Assembly: GCA_943735955.1 (NCBI GenBank) | Contig: OX030955.1 | Span: 8,685,269 to 8,749,268, forward strand | Direction of reading: 5' to 3' | Length of the DNA: 64,000 bases | Source of the DNA: Piscicola geometra | Taxonomy: Eukaryota; Annelida; Clitellata; Hirudinida; Piscicolidae | Part shown: positions 23,746-34,400 of the stretch, in pieces | Numbering within the stretch: the stretch's first letter is position 1 | How the letters are laid out: each line of letters starts with the position of its first letter | Position numbers and translations under genes: made by a program | The notes under the pieces: generated by a model | What the model was told of the DNA's origin: nothing | Databases searched by the model: none | What the model saw: the letters and a program-made list of their open reading frames with translations, nothing else

Positions 23746-25047
23746 GTAGAGTGGATGCGTGGGGAGGAGGACAGACTGGATGAGTTGATCGACATTGCCA
23801 CCAACCTCCTCAACCAACAGCAGCCTTCCAAACTATATCCTTTCTTTGGCAACTATTTCTGCATTCCACATTTTCCATGAGATTCTTAATTACCCATTGG
23901 AATAGGCGCTACAAAGATTTAAGTATCTGTAAGTAATATAAAGTAGAAAACGCAGAAAACTTTATTTAAAAAAATTTATAGTTAAATAATTTTCTCTTAT
24001 ACATTTTTTTGTTTTTCAGTACACTATTATCCACTTACGATTAAATTAGGTTAATTAAATTAGTCCAATTTAATATTAATTTCACAATTTATTCACGCAA
24101 AAAGCCCCTCCTTGACTGCTCGCACGGCATATGTCACGCACGAAGACATCGGCGCTCTGCTCGGCGACAAGTTGTTGATTGCCATCAAGGCGCCTCCGAG
24201 CACGTGCATTGAGAGTATCCATGGAGACGTGCATGTGAGCGTGTGTGGAGGTGGTGGTGGTGATGATGATGACGGTGGTGGTGATGCGGTATGCGGGTGG
24301 TGCTTGATAGTGATGTTATATGGGGTGTTTGATAATGATTGTAATAGTGTTATTACGTGTGGTTGGGAAGTTAATATGGATGAAAAAGGTGAGTGGTGGC
24401 ATGTTAGTGGTGGTGTGGGGATGGGAGGGGGGGGATGTAAAGGTGGCCCTGATTACCTACCACCCACCATGACCACCACCCCTCAAGCACGAACTTGTGG
24501 TCAGAAGCACACAGGGACCTATCGAAACGGTCTTCCTGTCGAAGCTGCAGCATGATGATGATGATGATACTTCTGCTGCTGGTGGTGCTGATGATGATGG
24601 CAAAGCTGCCTTTGGGGGTTATGATAATGATGAAAATGGTATCACAAAGTCCATGAAGTGTGGTTAGTGCTTGTTTGCTTCTTTTGTCTTTTATTCAATG
24701 TATAATGATAATGATGAGGAAGAGGATGGTCATTGTGGTTATGATGATGATGATGATGATAATGATAGCTCACCAAATCTACCCAAACACCAGACAACCT
24801 CCAGCCCTACAACTGTCCCTCCATCAACCCTTTCCCCCTCCTCTCCTCTTCCCCTTCGCACCACAACCCCCCCACCTCCATGCCTCCACTCTTCTCTCCC
24901 ATCAAACTAGACCCCTCGCATCTCTCACTTCACCACCACCATGACTCCGGCCACTTCAGCTATGACGTCACTAGCCTCAACAACAATGATGATGACGTCA
25001 GTGGCTTCTTTGACCAATCGTCTGGTGTTTGTGATATGTTTCTGTAG
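22388..25047 (+). CDS. E2F4/5-like: E2F4/5-type transcription factor
   Basis: Cell-cycle regulator that binds DNA with DP and is controlled by pocket proteins. Exons: 22388 (or ATG 22433)-22538, 22745-22821, 23277-23401, 23592-23635, 23744-23834, 24126-24234, 24488-24662 and 24794-25047, all in phase. The winged-helix domain is [18 protein letters not shown] plus the diagnostic [19 protein letters not shown] leucine-rich dimerisation helix follows ([16 protein letters not shown]), then a marked box ([38 protein letters not shown]). An acidic linker leads to a C-terminal pocket-protein motif ending GVCDMFL-stop (GVCDLF in vertebrate E2F4/5). No cyclin A-binding N-terminus, which fits E2F4/5. 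Intron 5 is a U12 AT-AC intron. Confidence 0.92.
23237..23262. repeat. poly(C) run before an E2F 3' splice site
   Basis: About 21 consecutive C inside a C/T-only stretch (22960-23270) that leads to the acceptor at 23276. It probably acts as an extreme polypyrimidine tract and may be length-unstable. Confidence 0.85.
23835..24125 (+). other. U12-type AT-AC intron in E2F
   Basis: The intron begins ATATCCTTTC, an exact U12 5' splice-site match. It ends CTCCTTGACTGCTCGCAC, with the branch-site-like TCCTTGAC whose A (24115) lies 10 nt before the AC acceptor. Joining CT|GGCATATGTC gives LAYVTHEDI, the conserved start of the marked box. No GT-AG alternative keeps the frame. Confidence 0.88.
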
Positions 25048-25061
25048 TGGCAGTGATGATA

Positions 25062-25065
25062 CTAA

Positions 25066-25142
<77 letters not shown>

Positions 25143-25143
25143 C

Positions 25144-25188
<45 letters not shown>

Positions 25189-25236
25189 CAGTAATAGTAG
25201 TAGCAGTAATATTAGTAGTAGTAGGAATAGCAGGAA
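25062..25236. repeat. (AGT)n microsatellite 3' of E2F
   Basis: About 170 bp of AGT triplets starting 15 bp after the E2F stop codon, so probably in the 3' UTR. Interrupted once by ACT and at the end by CAG/AAT. Confidence 0.95.
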
Positions 25237-25247
25237 CAATGGTATTT

Positions 25248-26239
25248 TGGAACTTTGAAAGATTGATATTAAAAGACAATATCCTTACTTCATTTTCATG
25301 ATTTTAGCAAACTCATAACCCATCGTTATCACCATCATCTTGATTATCATCGTCTTCCTCATCTTCATCATTCAAAGTGGCTCTACTTTCCAGCAATTTA
25401 TCCCTTCGTTACCGATTATTTCATGATATAATCAGTCCTTTCGTTTCTATTTCGTGCATACGAGCATCCCAGAAGCTTGTTGTACTAAGTAACATATTTT
25501 TATCGATTTATATTGATTTATAATTTTCTTGAATTGCTTATAGTTTTCTTGAATTCGAAACTTGTTTTATTATTAACGATTATACTAATAATAGTGAGTA
25601 TTTTGATTATTTAATTTTATTTATAATTTTCAAACATTTTTTTTCGTTTTAAAGTTTCTTATTTAGTTGGTTTGTCGAGGTTTTTTTAATGTCTTTGTAA
25701 GACTCAATATTTTGATATTAAAATCCTTTTAAAAAGTATAATTACACATGAATTTATTTTCACTATTTATCTTGATATTTTGAATTATTTTCAATCAGTG
25801 GAAAAGACTCACGGTGTTTTGTCTCTTCTAATAATTACAGTCATATTCTTTTATTTTCTCTTTCATTTTAAATTTGCGAGCGGTCTTGCAACAAGGTTTA
25901 TTCAAAACCAAACCATTTAAAGAAGTCAATTTTAAGACGAAACGGAATTAATAACAGTTCGGATTTGCACGGTTATGTGTGATCTAGGGCTGGTGTTGCA
26001 GGACAGAGTGATCACTGGCTGGTGGTAAGTACGCCAGTTTTTGGAGAGGTGAATGGCTGGTTTAAGAGCCTCTGGCGTTTCAAATCGTTTCTACCAAGCG
26101 TAAAAGTTTGACAGATCTTATGATACAACACAAAGATATTTAATTAAACAAAAAGACGCTTAAAACGCATCAAAATGCGAAATCTAAAAAAATCGATTAA
26201 AAAACTTTTGACTAAGGTGTACAACGGCAGCAATGGCGA
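25248..26239. other. intergenic region between E2F and the four-pass protein gene
   Basis: The E2F 3' flank and the 3' UTR of the minus-strand gene at 26240-26726 (genes converge here). Nothing else recognised. Confidence 0.55.
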
Positions 26240-26726
26240 TCAGGTGTACAGGAGGATGGAGAGAATGATGCCGAGGAGGCCCGAGGTGTAGAGGAAGACG
26301 TACACGTGGTACTGAGCCTCCCTCTTCTGTCGCAAGTTCAGCAGGATCGTCGACACAACCACCAGAATTGCTGCAAGATATTACAAACTTGGAATTAGAT
26401 TCAATGATTTGAACAAAGTTTTTAACCGAAACAAAATCTTTTTAAATAAAAAAAGTATTCTTTTGACAATTTAAATAAATTATGTCGTAGATACTTGAGA
26501 CGACTTGCACTATCTTGTAGAACTTTCCTCGTCTGCACGGGATATGCAGGAAAATAGCGGCTGCAACGAGGATGAAGGCGGCCCAAATGAGATAATCAAC
26601 GACGTAAAAGTGTCTGTGGTGAGTGTTGTCGATGAGGGTGAAGCCTATGACATAGAGCTGGAAGTAGAGGCGGCACATATGCTTTCTCATCCAGTACCAA
26701 TCGACATTGAAACTAAATCTGCCCAT
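26240..26726 (-). CDS. small four-pass membrane protein, family not recognised
   Basis: Two exons on the minus strand: 26726-26495 and 26370-26240 (stop 26242-26240). They join in phase (CTCA A|GTATCT; CTTGCAG|CA ATT). The product is about 120 residues, starting MGRFSFNVDWYWMRKH. Hydrophobic segments: LYFQLYVIGFTLI, VVDYLIWAAFILVAAAIFLH, IVQVVSTILVVVSTILLNL and VYVFLYTSGLLGIILSILLY. Short polar loops contain HIPCRRGKF and RQKREAQYH. No signal peptidase site or catalytic motif is seen. The balanced codon use, the splice sites and the regular TM spacing support a real gene. It could be a MARVEL-like or other TMEM protein; I cannot name it. Upstream exons are not excluded. Confidence 0.68.
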
Positions 26727-27293
26727 TTTTATATCCCTTCCTCGGTGTCTGCTTAGATTGCAGTTGCTTAGTTTGTATCGTATTTGAAATATAAAATGAC
26801 GTCGTGTTTATAAAGTTAAAAGAAAGGAGATTGTAAATACGAAGATTAAATTGTTTTTATTCACGTTCAGAGACTTATGCAAAATGTGAATATTTATTTT
26901 TTTAAGCATTCACCGATATATTCAAACATTTTAAGAAATTATTTTTTCAAATGTCCCTAGATATAGGTATCAACCCATTCCTATTTGACCACCATAAGAG
27001 TTGTTAAATATACGGTTAAACAAAAACTTGTCCGAAACGGGGGAGACAAAAAAAAGTAGTTTTTCTAAAGATTAATGTTTCGTAAAAATATGAATGTCCG
27101 AATATACTTGTCCTTAACCGGTACAAAATAAAAAGTAGCCAATTTTTCATTATGTTTTTTATTAATTATTTATAAATGCGGGCAGATCACGCAACAAGGG
27201 CATCCCGCGCAAGTAAGCGGGTCACCCGAGGGCGACCTGGGCCCTGAAGAAATTCTTCCGGACGTTGAGCCGGGAGCCAAGCGTCACCAAGGC

Positions 27294-27324
<31 letters not shown>

Positions 27325-28422
27325 ATGAAAATCTTAACAACGGGTGAATATATATACTTGGAAGATAGGCTTAATGGTGGTGTTTAGAGTTTAAATGATA
27401 CTATATAAATTTATTTAATTATTTTAAAAACGATTAAATATATAATTAGTTAAAATTTTATTGGTTTAAAAAACAAAACAAAACTAGTGTGTCACAATAA
27501 ATTCCAGAGAGGGCGCTAGTAGAAATAAAATGTTAATAGCCGCAAACTTTTATTCTTTATCGATTTTTCTATTATTGAAGTACTCTACAACATAAACATA
27601 TAGTATACTATATGCTCTACAAAGATCGTTAAATTATATAGAAAAATAAATGTATCCTGATAATTTGATCGTGAAGCACTTCAAAATAGCTGGGGGAAAA
27701 AACTGAAGAAAATTTAGGTTATTTTATTTCCAATCACAATCAAGAATTTATACATATAAAAAATGTGAAAAAATATTGATGAAAGATCTCAAAATTTTCG
27801 TAAGTATGGAAAACATTCATTTTTTACAGAAAATTATAAATCTCATGTAATTCTATATTTACCTTACTCTTTTGTGATTTTACAAATATCAATTCAAAAT
27901 TTAACAACGTTAATAGAAATCAATATCATTTCGCTAGTTGTATTTTAGCAAATATATTTTAAGTATGAAAAATATAACAGTGTTTGGGAAGAGAATAAAC
28001 ACCAATCGACGAACTTTTTTTGAGGCCTCAAACTTTTTAAGTCTTCAAATGGCTATAACCAAAGAGGTACACTTAATTATAATGACTTAATGGGCAAACA
28101 GCCTGTAGTCTACAGGTTAGTATTGCATAAGGCTTTTTCGGCACATCTTTATTTACAGATCTCTTCAATCAAAATGATATAAATTAAATTAAAGCTTTGA
28201 TAGCTACCTGAAGAAGCAAAGAGTGAATCAACGAAACATTGAAATGTGGAAAAATTATCCAGAATTATAATATCAGAGAATTGAACGACCGCTTAAGTTT
28301 AAATTAAATCACATGTTTATAAAGTGAATAAAATAAATACAGAAAGGAAAGAATGAAACCTCAAAAGAGGTTTTATGAAATAAGATAGATTTGAAAAAAG
28401 AATCGAAAAATATCAACGATCT
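26727..28422. other. intergenic AT-rich region
   Basis: The 5' flank of the four-pass gene and 3' flank of PAR-3. One G+C-rich island at 27178-27300 stands out. Nothing else recognised. Confidence 0.6.
27178..27300. repeat. GC-rich island, possible repeat remnant
   Basis: About 120 bp containing GCATCCCGCGCAAGTAAGCG, GGGCGACCTGGGCCC and GAGCCGGGAGCCAAGCG, inside sequence that is otherwise strongly A+T-rich. It may be the end of a LINE or SINE; no second copy was found in this window. Confidence 0.35.
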
Positions 28423-31400
28423 TCAAGGCCTGGCTCGTCGTAGCTGGTTGGAGAGAAGTTGGTTCTGTTGCTGCTGCAGTAGTTGTATTTGATGTTTGGT
28501 TTGCTCGATCTTTTGCGTGGTTTGTTGAATCAAGAGAGCAGTCTTGGCAGAGTCGTAGAACTTTTGTGACGACAAATGCGATTGTTGTTGGCGTTGAAGT
28601 TGATGCTGTCGTAGGAGGTTGTGTTGTGTTTGCAGAATGCTTTGCTGCTGGTGCATGTTCTGCTGGTTGCTCGATAGGCTTTCTTGATCAAAAGCAAACT
28701 TTTGAGAATAATTTTGATTTTTTGGTTGATTGTTTTGATTCGATAAATATGACTGATGTTGAAGCGATTGAGTTGGTAGAGAACTGTGTTGCTTAGGCTT
28801 GCCTGCTTGGTAACTTGGTCTTTGTTGCTCTTTGTTAAACGGTTTTATATTTAAGTTCTCTTGTTTGAACGCGTATTGATGTGAATCCCGTTGTTGCACG
28901 TTTTGTTGTCGTTGTTGTAGTAGTTGCTGATGTTGTAGTTGCTGGTGTTGTAGTTGCTGGTGTTGTTGTTGCTGGTGTTGTAGTTGTTGCTGTATTTGTT
29001 GCCATTCATGCTGATTGTGTTGTTGTTGCTGCTGTAGTTGTGGTAGGTTTTGTTGTTCAAATAGCTGCGTCTCTTGAGCGTTTTCACGCTTTTGTAATTG
29101 ATTCGGAGAAATCTTATAACTACGATCAGTCTTTGAAACGTTGTAGCTGGACAGACTCTTGCTCATAACATTCGGCTTGGAGTAGTGGTGTAGTTTGTGC
29201 GTGCCCAGTTGATAGTTGTCACTCCTGAGATTCTTGTGTTCATTCTCACTGTTCCGACTCTGGTGTAGCTTTTCCTTCAAGTCTAGTTTGTCTGAAACGA
29301 AAGTTTATCATCAGTTTAATCAGTAAATAATTTTGCACTATAATAGTTTTGTAAATAATATGATAAAATAAACAAATAATTTTTTAAACCACCTGATATG
29401 CTATAGGTTGAATGGCTCCTTGTTCGAGTGCCTATGTTGGCCTCTTTCAGTCCGTTTCTCAACTCAACAGGTATCTTTCTGTTCGCATTTTCATTCTGAC
29501 GAAGGTTCTTGCTAGAGTCATCTCTACTATTTCTGTTATATTCTTTGTAGTTGACGTTTGTAGTGTCAAGTTGGTGACCACTAGACGAGTTTTGGTTGCT
29601 GAGACGGTTTTGATGGTTTGGGAAGGCATTAGTTTGGTGGGGATGCCTGGCTGGGGTGCTCAGTGTTCTGGAGTGGAATGGGAGTGCCTGGTTGTACTCT
29701 TGGAAATGTTCGTGTTGACGTAGGTTGTCCACGTTCTCTCCTACTAGCCTGCCTTGTTGCTGTTGTTGTTGCAGCCTTTGCTGGCTCTGCAGTTTTAACG
29801 CCTTAGGGTTTGGAAAGCCACTTTGTTCATGAGAATTCTTAGCATTTGGCCTACTGTAAAGATCGCCATTGCTCTGGAAATTATTTCGTCTTACAACTTT
29901 ATTATCGTTTGTCTTTTCCGGAACGTAAGGAACAAACTTGTTAGGTTTCTGATTTGAAACTTGGTTTGAATTTTTGTTATCAAACGTCTGTTGTGATTCC
30001 CTCTGTTGCTGCCCCTGATTTAAAAATGAGTTTCTGTTAATGATTTGGTTGTTTTTGGAGTCAGGACTCTCCTTATTTTCCATTTTCAATTTTTGGTCTT
30101 GTCTCAACTTTTCATTCAACTCACTCAGCACAGATTTACTCTGAGGTAGAACAAATATTTTTTCGTTTTGTAAATTAATAGAATTACCCTCTTCGTCATT
30201 ATTATAGTTATAATTATTATTGACATTCTTTTTATTATTTTCGTCCATATTAACATTATGATTACCATTGTTCCTGATCACCCTGCCATCGACACCAACT
30301 CTATTACCCTCAATCATATTCTCCCCTTTACCTATCTCTTCTTTAGAAGATACTTTTCTAGCTCTCATCTCAACAGCATCCTTATCACCATTTTTCACTG
30401 CACTACCGTCTCCATTCATAACCACAGCACCTTCAAATCCCCTTGCGGCCACACCAGCATTGGCAGCTGGAACCCCAACCATCAGAGGACGTTCAACGCC
30501 TTCATCTTTAAGACCATCACTATCATTTACTTTCTCAGCTATTTTCCTAATTATCTTTTCCTCATTCACCACTCCATCATCCCTCTTTGCTTCAGCATGG
30601 GTATTCAGGTTTGCGTTTGTTTCATTCGTAGAAACTCTAGAAGGCTTCTCCTGCTTGTGTGCAAGAGAGGGGATGCTGTTGTTGATGTTGCGAGAGTACT
30701 TTCTGTGGCTTTCTGGCACGGCTGGATTAACGGAGGGCGCGAAGGGCTTGTTTCGTAGTTTAATGTTGTTGGTGTTCTTTGAAGGTGTTATATCAGCTTT
30801 GTTGCTTGCAAGGTCAATGTTGTTGTTGTTCTTTGAAGGTGTTATATCAGCTTTGTTGCTTGCAAGGTCAATGTTGTTGACTGTTTTGGTGATATTGTTG
30901 TAGTTGTTGAGGTTGTAGTTTTTATTATCAATGTCATTGTTGTGTGTAGAAGTTGATATGTCTGGTTTTGCGACGTCCTTTCTGACAATAACTGCATATT
31001 CAGCGTCTGGATTGCCATGCATTGTGACTTGAGGTTCTTGCATTCTTGCAGTGGCAACATTGGCTGTTTGACGGCTAGGACTGCTTTTAGAATGGTCTTC
31101 GCCGTGATTTACAACACTAACTCCATTGTTTGAGTTGTTGATGGTTTCTTTGTTGGCATGCGGGAGGTTGTTGTGGGAGGCGTTGGGCTGTTTGAAAACT
31201 GACTTGATCGTCTGCGAGGCCTGTTCCTTCGTTTCCACTGAGCTTTTCTTGTTTTTCTTGCTCTTCGTCTCTTTCGCATCACTTTCACTCTTTCTCCGAT
31301 TTCTTCTCCATCTTTTTTAAATTTGATATTTCACATAAATATAAAGTTTATTCTTATTTTAAAACATACTTTAAAAGAAACGCAATATTTTAAATTTAGG

Positions 31401-34400
31401 AATTCTTAAATCTTTTCTGACTTTTCCACCATCAATATAAAACTGGAAAAGTTGAAAAATACGATTGCATAGAATTGTACATCACCTCGACCACCAGCTT
31501 TCCTTCGGTTCCTTCTTTTCCAATTTTGAAAGTCTTTCACTTCCTTTGATGGCTGAATTTGAATGTAAAATACAAAAAGTATTAACCTAAAACTTGATTA
31601 AAATACTGAAATAAAATGAATAATTGATGATTAAAATAAAGGTTGTAATGTCGTTAAACAGTTTCGAGGGAACAACACATACAACGAGTTGCTCACATAA
31701 AACTTCATTCCGTTTCTTTTCAGTTTCCATCCTCTTCTGTTCATCCTCCTCCTCCTCTTCCTCCTCCTCTTCTTCCTTCAGTGCTTCAACATCGCTCTGC
31801 ACGTCGATGGACTTGTCAATGGCTTTGTTGAGACTGTCCGACCTGCTCAAGCCTTGCTTCGTGTTCATATTGTTGTTGTAGTTGCTGTTGTTCTTGTTGT
31901 TGTAGTTATTGTTGTTATTGTTGTAGTTGTTGTTGTTATTGTTGTAGTTGTTGTTGTTATTGTTGTAGTTGTTGTTGTTATTGTTGTAGTAGTTGTTGTA
32001 GTTGTATTTTTTGTTTTTCGCTTTATTTGGACCGCCTTCCATTACGTCATAATATTTGAAAGGAGCAGAACGCGCTAAACTAGCATTTAAGCCCTGCCTG
32101 CTGCCATTGGATTCCACAACAGGGTCATATCTCTTGGAGCGGTTGAAATCGTTGATGATGTAACTGTTCTGTTGCTCGGGTGCATCATTGGATGGGCAGG
32201 GAATGATGAGGTTGTTGTTGTTGTGGAGGGGGTTGCTGAGGTCGTTCAGAGAGACAGACTTGGTTGTAAATGCTGGATTGAAGCCAACTAATGAGGAGCC
32301 GTCTTCGTCTGCTAGTGGTGAAAGTGAGGTGGTGGTGTTGTGTTGGCAGGGTGAGGAAAAATAAATATGATGTAGGAATGTGAAAAGACAAAATGAAAAT
32401 ACCGGAATAATAAAGGACTTGTAAATTATTGTGAAAACTATGAGAAAAACAATTAGCAAGCAGCTTTAACAAGCAAGGCATGATTATTCAAATTTTTTTA
32501 TAATTAAATGCATGAATTGAACACAAGGCACGGAATGCATTGTTTGTATGCATATACAATTAGAAATGAGACCTTCGAGAGTCTGTAGGTGCCCCATGCT
32601 TTTGTGAAAAGAGTTTCTGAAATAATAATTATTTAAATTTAATATGTTTTCACCATTTCATATAAATAGATTGGCAACTGGAGCAAAACTCAAAACTCGA
32701 GTACCCGTTGTCTTTTTTCTTACTGATTATTTATCAGATGATTGAAGTTGCTTTTATTATATTAATAAACAGATAGGTTTATTGGTTTACCTTGACGGCT
32801 CTTCAGACAGATGTCCTGTAATAGAATGTTGATGGGTTGCGTGATTATACTTTGATTTGAATCAACAGCAGATAAATGCGCCAGTAAACATTTTTAGACC
32901 GGCGTAATTTCGATTAAGACCGTTCCCATCGCATAAAGTGGCGAGTTTAGTAATTTTAACTTTAAAAATTTAACTAGATAAAGGAGAAGATAATCAAATA
33001 CTTAAGTTTCGACATCTTAGAAAATAAAAGTAAACCTTTGAGAACTTTTAATTGAATTTCAGGTCCATCGAGAGCAGACTTGAAAATGTCTTGAGCCCTG
33101 AGTCGGGGATCAAAGCAAGTGTATGTCATGTTGATAAACTTGAAACTTGGAGTGTTTGTAGAACATAAGAAACAATAATTTTGAAGTCGTTCAATTGGAA
33201 GATAAGTTACTTACAGATCATTTATCTAGTATTTAAAAGAATTGATTAATTGAAAAACTAACACATTCCCTAACTTAAAATTATTTTTACCACATTACTC
33301 CTAATTACAATGCTGACTTCTCATCGATGTAAGGGTAAGGGTTAATCAGCCAGCACTGAATTCTCATTAGCTATTCCTAGTATTCGAATTAAATGCAATA
33401 ATGGATAGAAACCTTTTGAACCGAAATCAACTTCCACTATCTCACTCATCAACACATTTCAACTTCAGAAAGTCTTAACACTTACATCTTTATTACCACC
33501 ACTTAGCCACTAAAACAACGACCACTAGACCCCGGAACATTATCACTTCATAGTAACCACAAACAACCTACATATCCTATAGACATCCCCTCTCGCCCAC
33601 TCACGTGGCAAGGTCGATCTTGTAGAGACTGATGTTGTTCACTTCGATCACCAAGTCGCCCACCTGCAGTCGCCCATCGATGCCCGCTGGAGTCCGCTCC
33701 TCTATTGACCTCACCTCTAAACCTGTGATTCTGAGAAGAGGTGGTAGAGTGCTGAATGGTTGGTTAGAAGGTGGGTTATTGAGTGGAAGATTACTGTGAC
33801 CTTGATAGCCAACTAGGAATGGTGAGTGGTTAAGTGATGAAATATAGTTTTTCTATGAAAGCTCCTTTTGGTCAAGTGAAAGTAGACTGACTCTTCGTGG
33901 TCGTTGAAGAGAGGTTTGACGTGCATTCCGATGGGCTTGAAGTCTGTCTTCAAAACCAGCGTCTCGACCAGTCTCTCACTCCTTCAAAGAACAGGTTAAT
34001 GGTATAAATCAATAGATTCTGCATGATTTAAATTTGAAATAATTTGAGTGTACACCACTTAAGTGTACACCACTAAAGTGTACACCACTAAAGTGTACAC
34101 CACTAAAGTGTACACCACTAAAGTGTACACCACTAAAGTGTACACCACTAAAGTGTACACCACTAAAGTGTACACCACTAAAGTGTACACCACTAAAGTG
34201 TACACCACTAAAGTGTACACCACTAAAGTGTACACCACTAAAGTGTACACCACTAAAGTGTACATCAGTTAAGTGTACACCACAAGTGCTTGTTTTACTA
34301 AACAAAAAACTCTCACAGAGGAATTTGTGATTGTAGGGTGAAATCATCATCATCAGCATTATCATCATCATCAGCATCATCATCGTTGAACTTCCCATAG

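Noticed and set aside
28566..29168. Val/Ala-rich plus-strand frames
   Set aside because: Antisense shadows of the Gln/His-rich last exon of PAR-3.
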